A stretch of 64,000 nucleotides of DNA from Polynucleobacter campilacus (GCF_002206625.1 NZ_NGUP01000001.1:186001-250000); one strand, 5' to 3'. Positions 1 through 10,481 are shown, numbered from the stretch's first letter. Notes: generated by a model not told the origin, from the letters alone. Program-made: numbers and translations.

Positions 1-1
1 T

Positions 2-2323
2 CGTAAATTAGCCATTATTACTTTCGTATTCGTGCTGGGCTTTGCTTGGAATGCTCGCTATGCCGAGAATCGATTACACAATGTCCTTTCTCCAGAAATG
101 GAGGGCAAAGAATTAACAATAGAAGGGCGTATAGCCGCACTACCTCAAGGAAATATAGAAGGTGCTAAGTTTGCATTTGAAATAGATGACGCCACAGCCA
201 CACTTCCTCGGCGCATCTATTTAAGTTGGCAGCCTGCGTGGAGAAACCCGCAAGCAATCCCTGAGATTGTGCCGGGTCAACGCTGGGGGTTCAAAGTAAA
301 ACTCAAGCGTCCTTACGGTTCGCTCAATCCATATACCTTTGACTTTGAGCGTTGGTCCTTTCATCAGGATTTTGGGGCCAGTGGCTCAGTAAGGTCTGGA
401 GAGCTCTTGCTCTCAAGAGATATTAGTCTCACAGAATTTGAGTTGCGTATGGAATTAGCACGTTGGAAGTTGCGCAAAAAGATTCAATCTATGCTGCCAG
501 CAGATGCCCGCTATGCTGGTGTGATGATTGCCTTGGTAATGGGCGATCAAAATGCAATTGAACAGGATGACTGGCGAGTATTTAATGCTACCGGTATTGG
601 CCATTTAATTTCCATATCAGGGTTACATGTAACGATGTTGGCTAGCGTTGGTGCGTCTATAGCAGCATTTATTTGGCGACGCCGATCTTGGCCGCTACTC
701 ATCCCTGTTGGCAAGGTTGCTGCAATCGCTGGGTTTTTGACAGCATTTATTTACGCGTGGTTGGCGGGCTTTCAGATACCTGCGCAAAGAACGATGTATA
801 TGGTTGGTGTAGTGGCATATGCGCTATGGTCTGGCAAAAATCCGAGATCTTTTGATATTTGGTGGTGGGCATTAGCATTTGTTTTATTGATTGATCCAAT
901 GGCACCCTATACCCCTGGATTTTGGTTGTCGTTTGGTGCGGTTGCTGCCATCCTATTCGCGATGGGAAATTCATCAGGCTTGCTCGGCATACCCACCGGT
1001 AAAGAATTAGAAGTTCATTGGATTTATCGCATCACTCAAGCCTTACGTGAAGCCTGTCGAGTGCAAGCAGTTATGACCATTGCATTACTCCCATTGACTT
1101 TATATTGGTTCTATCAAGTATCACTAGTGTCGCTATTGGCTAATGCCTTTGCAATTCCCCTGGTTAGTTATGTTGTGACACCTTTAGCTATCGCTGGAGC
1201 ATTGTTACCGGAATTTATTGGGAAGTGGCTTGTATTGCTAGCCCATATGGCAATGGAGTATCTCGCAGTCGCATTAGATTGGATGGCTAACTGGAATTGG
1301 TCAGTGGTCTGGGCGCCTCACCCGGAGTGGTGGACCTTACTTTTATCTATCGCTGGAATTATTTATGCCATTCGCCCAGGAAGTTTGATCGATGAGTGGA
1401 GAAGGCGTACTTTAGCTTTAACTCTATCCATCCCTTTGTTCATTCCGCTACTCAGTTTTTCAAATCTAAGCGCTTTAGCTGTGGGCGAATTCCGGGCAAC
1501 TGTTCTAGATATTGGCCAAGGTACGTCAGTCTTGCTGGAGACAGCAAATAAGAAATTACTCTATGACACTGGACCCATTCAAGGAAAGAAGGATGATGCA
1601 GGGCAGCGCGTGATTCTGCCTTATTTGCGCGGTAGAGGTATTGATCAAATAGATCGCATGGTGATTAGCCATAGTGATAGTGATCATGTGGGCGGGGCAG
1701 CTACCTTACTAAAGCAAATTCAGTTTGATTCCATGATGGGTTCATTGCCCATTAATAATCCTTTGCTCCAAAATCTTCAATCTAGAAAAGTTCCCAGCAT
1801 CCCTTGTCGGTTTGGACAGCGTTGGATTTGGGATGGCGTTGAATTCATAGTGTGGCACCCAAGCGAAGATACACTTTTTGAGGATCAATATTCTAGAAAG
1901 CCAAATGAAGTGAGTTGCGTGCTCGAGGTTCGCAACCAGAATGCTTCTTTCTGGTTAACTGGTGATATAGAAAAGCAAGGTGAGGCTGAGATAGTGGAGC
2001 GGCTCAATCACTCAAGACTTACAGAGATGGCCGATAAACAACTCATTTTCATGGCGCCACACCATGGCAGTAAAACTTCTTCATCCCTCGACTTACTGAA
2101 GAGTTTGAGGCCTGATCAGGCTTTTGCACAAAACGGCTACCGTAATCGTTATGGCCACCCACACCCTACTGTGAGCGCACGTTACAGAGATTTAAATATT
2201 CCGTTTTACCAAACGCCTATCACGGGCGCTCAAATCTGGACATTTAAAAACCATACTAAGCCTTCGACACAATTTTGGCGGCATGCTATAAATCGTCTAT
2301 GGCATAGGAGTATTAAGGAATAA
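2..2323 (+). CDS. comEC: DNA internalization / competence protein ComEC/Rec2 (5' end outside window)
   Basis: Inner-membrane channel that carries single-stranded DNA into the cytoplasm during natural transformation. The frame is open to the window edge, so the true start lies upstream; the first in-frame start codon is a GTG at 32. Counting from it, the order is an OB-like N-terminal part, a long block of hydrophobic segments (about residues 160-470, the competence domain) and a C-terminal metallo-beta-lactamase-like domain with HSDSDH near 547 and APHHGS near 677. The visible 763+ residues agree with full-size ComEC. The complete metal-binding motifs suggest the nuclease-like domain is intact. 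No neighbouring competence genes are visible. The family call is secure; competence of this organism is inference. Confidence 0.93.
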   Translation, partial: RKLAIITFVFVLGFAWNARYAENRLHNVLSPEMEGKELTIEGRIAALPQGNIEGAKFAFEIDDATATLPRRIYLSWQPAWRNPQAIPEIVPGQRWGFKVKLKRPYGSLNPYTFDFERWSFHQDFGASGSVRSGELLLSRDISLTEFELRMELARWKLRKKIQSMLPADARYAGVMIALVMGDQNAIEQDDWRVFNATGIGHLISISGLHVTMLASVGASIAAFIWRRRSWPLLIPVGKVAAIAGFLTAFIYAWLAGFQIPAQRTMYMVGVVAYALWSGKNPRSFDIWWWALAFVLLIDPMAPYTPGFWLSFGAVAAILFAMGNSSGLLGIPTGKELEVHWIYRITQALREACRVQAVMTIALLPLTLYWFYQVSLVSLLANAFAIPLVSYVVTPLAIAGALLPEFIGKWLVLLAHMAMEYLAVALDWMANWNWSVVWAPHPEWWTLLLSIAGIIYAIRPGSLIDEWRRRTLALTLSIPLFIPLLSFSNLSALAVGEFRATVLDIGQGTSVLLETANKKLLYDTGPIQGKKDDAGQRVILPYLRGRGIDQIDRMVISHSDSDHVGGAATLLKQIQFDSMMGSLPINNPLLQNLQSRKVPSIPCRFGQRWIWDGVEFIVWHPSEDTLFEDQYSRKPNEVSCVLEVRNQNASFWLTGDIEKQGEAEIVERLNHSRLTEMADKQLIFMAPHHGSKTSSSLDLLKSLRPDQAFAQNGYRNRYGHPHPTVSARYRDLNIPFYQTPITGAQIWTFKNHTKPSTQFWRHAINRLWHRSIKE

Positions 2324-2363
2324 TCCTTAAACCCAAACTTAATTTAGCAAAAAGGTGATGAAT

Positions 2364-2735
2364 ATGAACAAGCTATTTGCGTTATGTTCTTTAGTGTTGA
2401 TTACGGCAGTCGGCTGTGCTGGTGCTGATGTTCGCCCAATTGTCGATATGAAGGGCGTTAATGAAGCCGCCTATGAGAAGGATTTGCAAGAGTGTCAGGC
2501 GTACGCTAAAGATCAGTCCGGTATGGGTGGGACTGCCGCAAAAGGTGCTGGTGCAGGTGCTGTAGTTGGTGGCTTACTGGGGCTTGTTACGGGTGGCAAT
2601 ACAACTGGTATCGTTCAAGCTGCTGGCGCCGGTGCAGTGATTGGCGGTGCTGGCGGTGCGTTTAGCGGCAACCAAGCTCAAGAGGCTGTTGTTAAGCGGT
2701 GTTTGGGTGGTAGGGGTTATAAGGTTTTGAATTAA
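2364..2735 (+). CDS. Glycine-zipper predicted lipoprotein
   Basis: Small exported protein of unknown function. The N-terminus is a short hydrophobic signal sequence ending in AVGC, a plausible though non-ideal lipobox. The middle (about residues 55-108) is a run of GAGAG/GGLLG/GGAGG repeats, the glycine-zipper pattern of small outer-membrane lipoproteins of the SlyB/OmpA-like kind. One Cys lies in the CQAYAKDQ segment before the zipper and one in the C-terminal KRCLGGRGY segment. Starts are possible at 2355 (GTG), 2358 and 2364 (ATG). I chose 2364 because AAGG at 2352-2355 lies eight bases upstream of it. It stands between comEC and another lipoprotein gene, probably independently expressed. 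Confidence 0.75.
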   Translation: MNKLFALCSLVLITAVGCAGADVRPIVDMKGVNEAAYEKDLQECQAYAKDQSGMGGTAAKGAGAGAVVGGLLGLVTGGNTTGIVQAAGAGAVIGGAGGAFSGNQAQEAVVKRCLGGRGYKVLN

Positions 2736-2852
2736 GCCTTTAATATAGAGCAGAGCTAAATATGGAAATGCTTGCTGCTAATAGACCTGGTGGCAATAGG
2801 CCCCTCTTTAGTTGGTCGATAGTATGATTTCCAGACTTAAGGGGATTTAGAT

Positions 2853-3392
2853 ATGTACAGAATTGTTGTTTTACTCATAGTTAGCCTTAGCTTAATAGCA
2901 TGTAGAGGTAACGATAGAGTCGTGAGTGCTTGGGAAATTAACGATGTCTATCGTTCTACCCTCATTAGCTCTAATTCCAGTACTGGCGGAAAGATATATC
3001 AAGGCCCTCCGATCAATACGATGGATGCTGCCAATACTTTTGAAATGTTTAGTCTCAGAGCAGAGAAAAGTGTTCAGGGTGTTAAATCATACGAACTCCT
3101 GGTTCATTTGACTTACTTTGCTCCATGGCGCTATTACGAATCAGCTAACTTGCTAAATAAACCTGCGAGTACTTTTAAAGTGTTATCGCGAGAAGCTGGC
3201 GTCTGTGAACCTCAAGGTTGCGTGTTTAAAGAGTTGATGGCCATTCAACTGACCGATACTTTTTTGCGGGAGCAAATGAATAAGGGATTTCAGGTCAGGA
3301 TTTCTTCAAAAACTGGGGTGAGTAGTGATTTATTTGTGCCAGCTCAGTACCTTCAGGGTTACCTAAAAGCAGTTGACGGACCAAAGAACTAG
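2853..3392 (+). CDS. Hypothetical lipoprotein
   Basis: I do not recognise this 179-residue protein. It begins with a clear lipoprotein signal: a charged start, a hydrophobic stretch and the lipobox LIAC at residues 14-17, so the mature protein should be lipid-anchored from the Cys at position 17. The rest is soluble, mixed alpha/beta in composition, with two further Cys close together in the CEPQGC segment that could form a disulfide in the periplasm. A good ribosome binding site (AAGGGGA) lies just before the ATG. It is not closely linked to another gene and is followed by the minus-strand initiator tRNA. Confidence 0.65.
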   Translation: MYRIVVLLIVSLSLIACRGNDRVVSAWEINDVYRSTLISSNSSTGGKIYQGPPINTMDAANTFEMFSLRAEKSVQGVKSYELLVHLTYFAPWRYYESANLLNKPASTFKVLSREAGVCEPQGCVFKELMAIQLTDTFLREQMNKGFQVRISSKTGVSSDLFVPAQYLQGYLKAVDGPKN

Positions 3393-3429
3393 TTTATTGA
3401 GCAGTCTTTCAGGGTTTAGTTATCGCTAA

Positions 3430-3459
3430 AAAGCAAAAAGCCCTTAAAAATAAGGGCTT
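3430..3459 (-). terminator. Rho-independent terminator of the initiator tRNA
   Basis: A nine-base-pair stem (3438-3446 with 3451-3459) closes an AAAA loop. Read on the minus strand it is followed by a T-rich tract (TTTTTGCTTTTT). It lies 14 bases past the 3' end of the tRNA gene. Confidence 0.8.
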
Positions 3460-3472
3460 AGAGCTGTAATAC

Positions 3473-3549
<77 letters not shown>

Positions 3550-3679
3550 TCTGAGTCTTAGATTCTAGCATTTTTTGGGGGTCCCTGTCGAGGTTTTCCT
3601 GCAATTTGAATATAAAAAAGCGGTTTTTGAGGGTTGAACTCATTATTTAAGGGTTGCCCATAAGGAGTAACATATTGCC

Positions 3680-3703
3680 ATGCAACATACCTTAAGGTTA
3701 TGA
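3680..3703 (+). promoter_or_regulatory. Possible seven-codon leader ORF upstream of kup
   Basis: An ATG at 3680 begins a short frame (MQHTLRL) whose TGA at 3701-3703 ends one base before the kup ATG. A strong AAGGAG lies at 3662-3667, twelve bases before this ATG, while kup has only AAGG at 3694-3697, which is inside the mini-ORF. Ribosomes ending on the mini-ORF could therefore re-initiate on kup. The spacing is long, so this may be chance. Confidence 0.3.
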
Positions 3704-3704
3704 G

Positions 3705-5645
3705 ATGTCAATTAGTAATCCAGAGTTTTCCAGCTCAACACTTCTAAATCCAGTAGAGGTGAGTGGCCCTGGTGGCGAGCATAAAAAAAGCCTGGGTGTA
3801 ATGATGCTTGCAGCAATTGGCGTCGTCTTCGGTGATATAGGAACTAGTCCGCTCTATGCGCTAAAAGAATGCTTTGATCCTACTCATGGCATTGCGTATA
3901 CCCCAGAAGCTTTATTTGGCGTCATCTCAATGATGATTTGGGCTCTGATTCTAGTTGTGACTGTTAAGTATGTATTGTTTGTGATGCGAGCAGACAATAA
4001 AGGCGAGGGTGGAGTTCTCTCTTTGATGGCCTTAGCTTTGCGTTCTTTCGATAGCAAATCAAAAGGTTACTTCTTTTTTATGATCATGGGCATGTTAGGT
4101 GCTTGCATGCTCTTGGGTGAGTCAGTCATTACCCCGGCTATTTCCGTTTTATCTGCTGTTGAGGGTATTGAAATTGCTGCTCCAGGTTTGAACAAATTCA
4201 TTATTCCAATTTCACTCATTATTTTGGTTGCTCTATTTCTCATTCAGAAATATGGCACTGCTGCTGTTGGAAAATTATTCGGGCCCATTACGCTTGCTTG
4301 GTTTTTAGTGCTTGCTGCTCTAGGTATCTGGAACATTGGCGATGCTCCTGAGATCATTGCCGCTTTCAATCCGCTATACGCAATTGACTTTGTCAGGCTG
4401 CATCCAACTACCGCATATATTGTGATGGGCGCGGTAGTGCTCGTAGTTACTGGAGTGGAAGCACTGTATTTGGATATGGGGCATTTTGGTCGCACACCGG
4501 TGAGATATGCATGGTTATTAATTGTTCTGCCAAGCCTTCTAATTAATTATCTAGGTCAAGGTGCTTTAGTGCTCTCTAATCCCGAAGCCATTAAAAACCC
4601 CTTCTACTTAATGGTCCCAGAGTGGGCATTATGGCCAACAGTAGGATTAGCGACGGCTGCTACTGTCATTGCTTCTCAAGCCGTCATCTCAGGAGCATAT
4701 TCACTAGTAAGTCAGGCAATTTTGCTTGGATTTATGCCGCGTATGAATATTTTGCATACCTCTGACTCTGAGCAGGGTCAAATTTATATTCCAATGGTCA
4801 ATTGGGCTTTGTTGTTTATGGTCGTCGTAACTATTATTGAGTTCCGAGAGTCCGTGAATTTGGCAGCAGCTTATGGTATTTCGGTAACCTCAACAATGCT
4901 GATCACTACCATCTTGTTGGCAGTAGTAATGTTCCGTGAATGGAAGATGAATTTTGTATTAGTGGCAGCAATTACAACCGCCTTCTTTTTGGTTGATTTT
5001 GCTTTCTGGACTGCTAACTTAATTAAGATCAAAGATGGGGGCTGGTACCCGTTAGCTCTTGGCTTACTTTGCTTTATCTGTTTGATTACTTGGTACCATG
5101 GCCGTCAAATTTTGCGCAAGCGTGCAATGGAAGGTGGCATCGAACTCAGTAGCTTTATTAGCTCTTTGCTTCAACACCCACCTCATCGTGTTGAGGGCAC
5201 TGCTATATTTTTAACTGCTCATGTGGATTATTTGCCAATCTCTTTTTTACATAATCTCAAGCATAACCATGTATTGCATGAAAGAGTCTTCTTCTTGAAG
5301 GTCAGTATTTGGGATGTACCCTATGTAAACGATCAAGAACGCATTACCCTTAAAGATTTAGGTGGCAATATATTTGTAGTGAGGGCTATCTATGGATTTA
5401 AAGAAACTCCCGATATGGGAAGCATTATTAGTTTGATTGAAACTAAATTTAATATGAAGTTTGACATGATGGATACATCCTTTTTCTTGGCACGGGATAC
5501 CATCGTGCCTTCAGCAATGCCTGGGATGGCCCTCTGGCGTGAGCGCTTGTTCTGCTGGATGTATCAAAATGCAGGTCGTCAGTCTGACTTTTTTAAGATA
5601 CCTGCCAATCGAATTGTAGAGCTTGGTTCAAAGGTGGAAATTTGA
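3705..5645 (+). CDS. kup: Low-affinity potassium uptake protein Kup
   Basis: Inner-membrane K+/H+ symporter of the KUP/HAK/KT family. The family signature [11 protein letters not shown] is present near residue 45, followed by about twelve hydrophobic segments up to residue 465 and a soluble C-terminal domain of about 180 residues. The length of 646 residues matches the family (about 620-650). The ATG at 3705 fits because the charged N-terminal tail before the first membrane segment has normal length. The downstream gene overlaps its stop codon by four bases, suggesting coupling. The N-terminal 30 residues are poorly conserved in the family. Confidence 0.95.
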   Translation: MSISNPEFSSSTLLNPVEVSGPGGEHKKSLGVMMLAAIGVVFGDIGTSPLYALKECFDPTHGIAYTPEALFGVISMMIWALILVVTVKYVLFVMRADNKGEGGVLSLMALALRSFDSKSKGYFFFMIMGMLGACMLLGESVITPAISVLSAVEGIEIAAPGLNKFIIPISLIILVALFLIQKYGTAAVGKLFGPITLAWFLVLAALGIWNIGDAPEIIAAFNPLYAIDFVRLHPTTAYIVMGAVVLVVTGVEALYLDMGHFGRTPVRYAWLLIVLPSLLINYLGQGALVLSNPEAIKNPFYLMVPEWALWPTVGLATAATVIASQAVISGAYSLVSQAILLGFMPRMNILHTSDSEQGQIYIPMVNWALLFMVVVTIIEFRESVNLAAAYGISVTSTMLITTILLAVVMFREWKMNFVLVAAITTAFFLVDFAFWTANLIKIKDGGWYPLALGLLCFICLITWYHGRQILRKRAMEGGIELSSFISSLLQHPPHRVEGTAIFLTAHVDYLPISFLHNLKHNHVLHERVFFLKVSIWDVPYVNDQERITLKDLGGNIFVVRAIYGFKETPDMGSIISLIETKFNMKFDMMDTSFFLARDTIVPSAMPGMALWRERLFCWMYQNAGRQSDFFKIPANRIVELGSKVEI

Positions 5646-6148
5646 GGAGTCACACTATTCGCTCAACGATATTCCTCGGAATTTTTGTAGCAGTTTGCTC
5701 TTTTAGTAGCTTAGTCCTTGCGACGCCTGCTGAAGAGGCTGAGCTTGCCCAGCTAGATAAGATTGAACAAGAACTTGAGCTGCAGCGCGAGTGGGCCAAG
5801 TATCGCTGGGGCAAGGCTCAATCCGACTGTCATCAAAAGTATTGGGTGAATTACTGTATCGGCAGCGCTAGAAAGGAATATCGCAAAGAAATAGACCCTA
5901 TTACGCAGCAAGAGATTGCACTTCATGAGGCGCAGCGAAAATTACGCAAGAGCCTGAAGGATCAAGAAGATATAAAGCGAGCTGCTGAGCGAGCCTCGCC
6001 TGTTAAGGCGGCTGAGCGTGTAGATAATCAGCGGGAGTTTGCTGAGAAGCAAAAAGATGCAGCTCAAAGAGCGGCTGATTTAGAGCAGCGCCGCAAAGAT
6101 GCGCCTAAGCGTGCACAAGAAAATAAATCCGGCACACAGCTGGATTGA
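5642..6148 (+). CDS. Small exported charged protein, function unknown
   Basis: A 168-residue protein starting at a TTG that overlaps the kup stop codon by four bases; AAGGTGG just upstream supports this start. It has a signal peptide with a probable cleavage site after VLA (about residue 27). The mature part is very rich in Glu, Lys, Arg and Ala and should be almost all helical or coiled-coil. Two Cys about ten residues apart flank the HQKYWVNY segment and may be disulfide-bonded. I recall similar small periplasmic proteins as common hypothetical genes in Burkholderiales, but I know no function. The C-terminal third is low-complexity and likely disordered. Confidence 0.7.
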   Translation: MRSHTIRSTIFLGIFVAVCSFSSLVLATPAEEAELAQLDKIEQELELQREWAKYRWGKAQSDCHQKYWVNYCIGSARKEYRKEIDPITQQEIALHEAQRKLRKSLKDQEDIKRAAERASPVKAAERVDNQREFAEKQKDAAQRAADLEQRRKDAPKRAQENKSGTQLD

Positions 6149-6189
6149 TGACCAACTCAATATTTTTTAATTTTATTACTAGGTAACTC

Positions 6190-7554
6190 TTGGCCAAAGT
6201 CAAAACGGTTTACATCTGCCAATCTTGTGGCGGCAGCTCTGCAAAGTGGCAGGGGCAGTGCCCATCTTGTCAGGAGTGGAATACATTGGAAGAGGGGCTG
6301 CCTGAGAGCACAGCGAATTCTCGTTTTCAGGGTTTAGCGCAATCTTTACCTAGGCAAAAGTTATCTGCAATTGCTGCAGAGGATTTACCAAGATTTAGCA
6401 CTGGCGTTGAAGAGTTTGATCGCGTCTTAGGGGGTGGCTTAGTTCCAGGTGGTGTGGTTCTCTTGGGAGGTGATCCCGGAATTGGTAAATCGACATTACT
6501 ATTGCAAGCCTTGGCTGAGATGAGTGCTGCTGGGATGAATGTGCTCTACAGTAGTGGTGAAGAATCAGCAGCCCAAATCGCATTACGGGCAAAACGAATT
6601 GCATTAGATGCTCCCCAACTAGAGGTCTTGGCAGAAATTCAGTTAGAAAAACTGATTTCGATTATGGATACTGTTAAGCCACAAGTATTGGTGGTGGACT
6701 CCATTCAAACCTTGTACTCCGAAGTGCTAAGCTCTGCTCCCGGATCGGTAGCGCAAGTACGAGAGTGTGCTGCGCAATTAACTAGGGCCGCTAAATCCAG
6801 TGGTATCTGTGTATTGATGGTAGGCCATGTTACTAAAGATGGCCACCTTGCCGGACCTAGAGTCTTAGAGCATATTGTGGATACTGTTTTGTATTTTGAG
6901 GGCGACACCCATTCTTCATTTCGTTTAGTGCGCTCGATTAAGAATCGCTTTGGTGCTGTGAATGAGTTAGGCGTGTTCGCAATGACCGAAAAAGGTCTGC
7001 GTGGTGTCACTAATCCTTCGGCAATTTTCTTATCGCAGCATGAGCAAATGGTTCCAGGTGCCTGTGTACTAGTTACCCAAGAAGGTAGCCGTCCTCTATT
7101 GGTAGAAATTCAGGCGTTAGTAGATACCGCGCACGTTCCCAACCCACGGCGTTTAGCTGTTGGTCTAGAGCAGGCGCGCTTAGCAATGCTCTTAGCGGTT
7201 TTACACCGTCATGCAGGCATTGCTTGCTTTGATCAAGATGTGTTCTTAAATGCGGTGGGCGGAGTCAAAATCTCCGAACCTGCAGCTGACTTAGCAGTGC
7301 TGTTGGCAATCCAATCGTCGATTCGCAATCGTGCTCTACCTAAAGAGCTGATCGTATTTGGTGAGGTTGGTTTGGCGGGTGAAATTCGTCCATGCCCACG
7401 TGGACAAGAGCGTTTAAAAGAGGCGGCAAAATTAGGCTTTACTGTAGCCATTATTCCAAAGGCTAATATGCCTAAGACCAAGATTCCGGGATTGAAAATT
7501 ATTCCGGTTGAGCGAATTGATCAGGCAATTGCTGCTGCAGCAGAATTAAGTTGA
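6190..7554 (+). CDS. radA: DNA repair protein RadA/Sms
   Basis: RecA-related ATPase that drives branch migration of recombination intermediates. The order is classic: an N-terminal zinc finger with two CxxC pairs (residues about 10-29), a RecA-like core with Walker A GDPGIGKST near 93, the KNRFG motif at 251, and a C-terminal Lon-protease-like domain without an active protease. The 454-residue length is normal. The start is TTG at 6190, placed so that the protein begins directly before the zinc finger. It converges on prmB with seven bases between the stop codons. Confidence 0.96.
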   Translation: MAKVKTVYICQSCGGSSAKWQGQCPSCQEWNTLEEGLPESTANSRFQGLAQSLPRQKLSAIAAEDLPRFSTGVEEFDRVLGGGLVPGGVVLLGGDPGIGKSTLLLQALAEMSAAGMNVLYSSGEESAAQIALRAKRIALDAPQLEVLAEIQLEKLISIMDTVKPQVLVVDSIQTLYSEVLSSAPGSVAQVRECAAQLTRAAKSSGICVLMVGHVTKDGHLAGPRVLEHIVDTVLYFEGDTHSSFRLVRSIKNRFGAVNELGVFAMTEKGLRGVTNPSAIFLSQHEQMVPGACVLVTQEGSRPLLVEIQALVDTAHVPNPRRLAVGLEQARLAMLLAVLHRHAGIACFDQDVFLNAVGGVKISEPAADLAVLLAIQSSIRNRALPKELIVFGEVGLAGEIRPCPRGQERLKEAAKLGFTVAIIPKANMPKTKIPGLKIIPVERIDQAIAAAAELS

Positions 7555-7561
7555 TAGATTT

Positions 7562-8458
7562 CTAACGCAGCTCTTCCGCCTGTATGAGAAGTACTTGCTC
7601 TTCGCCAGCAGAGACTTCCATCCAAATCGCTGGAATTTGAGGAAAAGCCTTTTTAAAGTTCTCATACTCATTGCCAATCTCAATCAGAATGGCGCCACGC
7701 TCAGATAAGTAATCTGGCGCATGCGCAATAATTCTTCTGATTAAGTCCATGCCATCATCCCCGCCAGCTAATGCCAGAACTGGCTCAGCATGATATTCAG
7801 CGGGAAGCATATTCATTGAGTGGGCGTTGACATATGGTGGGTTGCAAATGATTAGGTCAAATACATTATCTTCATTGGGCTCTGGCAAAGCATTCCATAA
7901 ATCACCATCTAATAAATCTACCTGAGAGTTCAAGCCATGACGATCGACATTTCGTGCGGCTATAGATAGGGCGGGCATGCTGATATCACAAGCGCTCACA
8001 TGAATATCAGGACAAGACAGTGCTAAGAGGCTTGCTAACGAGCCATTACCAGTGCATAAGTCAAGTGCTTTACCACCTGCAGGCAACCATGGCTCTAGAG
8101 AGCCATCGACAATCAGTTCTGCAATCAATGAACGGGGAACAATACTTTGTTCGCTACAGAAAAAGGGGACACCCATCAGCCAGGCTTCACCCAGAATATA
8201 GGCAAGTGGTTTACGAGTGGCGATTCTTTCGTCAGCAACAAGGATAGCTTTTTTCTCCTGCTCGGCTGTAATTGAGTCTTCCAAATGATCAAGCGCTTCA
8301 GTTGGGCTTAAATCGATTTGCTTGCTGACAAGCCAGAGTGCTTCGCTTTGCGCATCAATTGCGCCATGCCCGTAATGTAAGTTTGCTGCTGCCAGTTTTT
8401 GTGCAATTTGATTGATGCACTGATTGACTGTTAGTGATTGCAAAGGCTCAGGGTCCAT
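7562..8458 (-). CDS. prmB: Ribosomal protein L3 N5-glutamine methyltransferase PrmB
   Basis: SAM-dependent methyltransferase that modifies a glutamine of ribosomal protein L3. The N-terminal helical domain has YGHG near residue 29 and then a GEAW..G..F block near 92 followed by PRS, which is the PrmB rather than the PrmC pattern. The SAM-binding motif LDLCTGNGS lies near 132 and the catalytic NPPY at 206-209. The 298-residue length fits. It is the third gene of a minus-strand run dapD-dapE-prmB, 38 bases after dapE. PrmC (release-factor methylation) is the alternative but less likely. Confidence 0.9.
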   Translation of the reverse strand: MDPEPLQSLTVNQCINQIAQKLAAANLHYGHGAIDAQSEALWLVSKQIDLSPTEALDHLEDSITAEQEKKAILVADERIATRKPLAYILGEAWLMGVPFFCSEQSIVPRSLIAELIVDGSLEPWLPAGGKALDLCTGNGSLASLLALSCPDIHVSACDISMPALSIAARNVDRHGLNSQVDLLDGDLWNALPEPNEDNVFDLIICNPPYVNAHSMNMLPAEYHAEPVLALAGGDDGMDLIRRIIAHAPDYLSERGAILIEIGNEYENFKKAFPQIPAIWMEVSAGEEQVLLIQAEELR

Positions 8459-8496
8459 GATGGCTTGGCTTCAACTGGAAAGAAATTGATTCGCAA

Positions 8497-9648
8497 TTAA
8501 GCAATCAGCTGCTCAAGTGTTTTGCGATAAATATTTTTCAGGGGCTCAACATCATCAATGATGACGCACTCATTGATTTTGTGGCTAGTAGCATTGAGTG
8601 GCCCAAACTCTACAACTTCATTGCAAATCTTCGCAATGAAGCGTCCGTCACTAGTGCCACCAGTAGTCGATAGCTCAGTATCTACTTGAACTTCTGCTTT
8701 GATGGCCTGACGCAATACAGTTGCTAGGCCACCATCTCCTGTAATAAAAGGACTGCCGCCCAATACCCAGTCAATTTCGAAATCAAGGCCGGCATTATTC
8801 AAAATCTTTTCAAGACGCTCACGCAATTGTTCTGGCTTACTCTCAGTAGAGAAGCGGAAATTGAAATCAATTGTTAATTCACCAGGAATCACATTGTTTG
8901 CCCCAGTGCCAGCATGAATATTGGAAATCTGAAAGCTAGTGGGCTGAAAATATTGATTCCCTTTATCCCACTCGGTTTCTACTAAGGTGGAGATGGCAGG
9001 TGCCGATAGGTGAATCGGATTCTTGCCTAGATGCGGGTAGGCAATATGGGCCTGAATACCTTTAATTTTGAGCTTGCCCGATAAAGAACCGCGACGACCA
9101 TTTTTAATCATGTCACCAAGTTTCTCAACAGAAGTGGGTTCACCAATCACGCAATAGTCTAGGCGTTGTCCTTGCTTTTGCAAACGCTCGCACATAATGA
9201 CAGTGCCATCATTCGCAGGGCCTTCTTCATCGCTAGTGATTAAGAAGGCAATAGAGCCGTGATGATCGGGGTGTGCTGTGACAAACTCTTCGGTTGCCAC
9301 TACAAAACCAGCAAGAGAGGTTTTCATATCAGCTGCGCCACGACCATAGAGCATGCCATCACGAATGGTGGGAGTAAATGGATTGCTATCCCACTTTTCC
9401 AATGGTCCAGTTGGCACAACATCTGTATGACCAGCAAACATCAGTACTTTGCCTTCATCACCAGACTTACCTTTTTTAATTGCCCAGAGATTGGTTACTT
9501 GAAAGTTCTCAGGACCACTCACAACACTCTCAGTATGAAACCCAAGAGCTTGCAAGCGATGAGCGATTAATTCTTGGCAACCACCATCAGCCGGGGTAAC
9601 GGAGTGGCAAGCAATTAGAGCCTCTGTCAGCTCAAGGGTGGCGCTCAT
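8497..9648 (-). CDS. dapE: Succinyl-diaminopimelate desuccinylase DapE
   Basis: Zinc metallopeptidase of family M20 that converts N-succinyl-LL-2,6-diaminopimelate to LL-diaminopimelate and succinate in lysine and peptidoglycan precursor synthesis. Visible are the metal motif GHTDVVP near residue 74, GRGAADMKT shortly after, and SDEEGPA with the catalytic glutamate pair. The open frame extends upstream to 9750, inside dapD, but the conserved protein begins at the ATG at 9648, giving 383 residues, the usual length, and starting five bases after the dapD stop codon. Co-transcribed with dapD, the preceding step of the same pathway. Confidence 0.95.
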   Translation of the reverse strand: MSATLELTEALIACHSVTPADGGCQELIAHRLQALGFHTESVVSGPENFQVTNLWAIKKGKSGDEGKVLMFAGHTDVVPTGPLEKWDSNPFTPTIRDGMLYGRGAADMKTSLAGFVVATEEFVTAHPDHHGSIAFLITSDEEGPANDGTVIMCERLQKQGQRLDYCVIGEPTSVEKLGDMIKNGRRGSLSGKLKIKGIQAHIAYPHLGKNPIHLSAPAISTLVETEWDKGNQYFQPTSFQISNIHAGTGANNVIPGELTIDFNFRFSTESKPEQLRERLEKILNNAGLDFEIDWVLGGSPFITGDGGLATVLRQAIKAEVQVDTELSTTGGTSDGRFIAKICNEVVEFGPLNATSHKINECVIIDDVEPLKNIYRKTLEQLIA

Positions 9649-9653
9649 AAAAT

Positions 9654-10481
9654 TTAGTCGCGGAGTAATTCGTTGATGGCAGTCTTTGCTCTCGTTTGCG
9701 CATCCACCTTCTTCACGATGACGGCAGCATACAAGCTGTATTTGCCGCAAGCAGAAGGAAGGGATCCTGGAACCACTACAGAGCCTGCTGGAACTCGGCC
9801 GTAGTGCACTTCGCCCGTTTCACGGTCATAAATCTTGGTGCTCTGACCCAGATAGACGCCCATGGAAAGAACAGAGTTCTCTTCGATGACTACACCTTCA
9901 ACTACTTCGGAGCGAGCACCGATAAAACAGTTATCTTCAATAATGACCGGACCAGCTTGGATCGGTTCCAAAACGCCGCCAATACCAACGCCACCAGAGA
10001 GGTGAACGTTTTTACCAATTTGAGCGCAGGAACCTACAGTTGCCCAGGTGTCCACCATAGTGCCTTCACCGACATAAGCACCAATATTGACGTAGGACGG
10101 CATTAAAACCGCGTTTTTGCCAATAAACGAGCCGCGACGCGCTATTGCAGGGGGGACAACCCGAAAGCCGCCAGCAGCAAAATCAGCCGCAGTGTAGTCC
10201 TGAAATTTGCTGGGTACTTTGTCATAGAACTGGGTATAGCCACCAGCACCCATGGGAACGTTGTCCTCTAGGCGAAAAGAGAGCAAAACAGCCTTCTTAA
10301 CCCATTGATTGACATCCCATTTACCAACGCTACGGCGTTCAGCAACGCGAATAGTGCCGGCATTTAGGCCTTCTAAGACCGCATTTACGGCATTACGGAC
10401 ATCCCCTGGAGCGGTATCTGGGGAGAGGTTTGCGCGGTTTTCCCAGGCTTGTTCAATGATGTTTTGTGGTGATTGGCTCAT
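9654..10481 (-). CDS. dapD: Tetrahydrodipicolinate N-succinyltransferase DapD
   Basis: Transfers succinate from succinyl-CoA to tetrahydrodipicolinate, the branch step of the succinylase route to diaminopimelate and lysine. The 275-residue protein has a helical N-terminal domain and a left-handed beta-helix of hexapeptide repeats (about residues 110-240, for example IGKNAV, IGARSEV). The wording [10 protein letters not shown] and [10 protein letters not shown] is typical of trimeric DapD. First gene of the dapD-dapE-prmB run; it diverges from smc across 174 bases that must carry both promoters. Confidence 0.96.
   Translation of the reverse strand: MSQSPQNIIEQAWENRANLSPDTAPGDVRNAVNAVLEGLNAGTIRVAERRSVGKWDVNQWVKKAVLLSFRLEDNVPMGAGGYTQFYDKVPSKFQDYTAADFAAGGFRVVPPAIARRGSFIGKNAVLMPSYVNIGAYVGEGTMVDTWATVGSCAQIGKNVHLSGGVGIGGVLEPIQAGPVIIEDNCFIGARSEVVEGVVIEENSVLSMGVYLGQSTKIYDRETGEVHYGRVPAGSVVVPGSLPSACGKYSLYAAVIVKKVDAQTRAKTAINELLRD

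Noticed and set aside
747..974. Minus-strand open frame inside comEC
   Set aside because: It lies wholly within comEC, which has strong family motifs, and its translation shows no recognisable domain.
2757..2840. Possible small RNA between the two lipoprotein genes
   Set aside because: Only distant TGGAAAT/ATTTCCA arms are present and there is no terminator hairpin, so nothing supports an RNA gene.
3689..3698. Palindrome ACCTTAAGGT before kup as a regulatory hairpin
   Set aside because: It has no loop, so it cannot fold in RNA, and a ten-base palindrome covering the ribosome binding site is easily chance.
9648..9750. Longer N-terminus for DapE reaching into dapD
   Set aside because: The extra 34 residues are Cys/His-rich translation of dapD in another frame; the conserved protein begins at the ATG at 9648.
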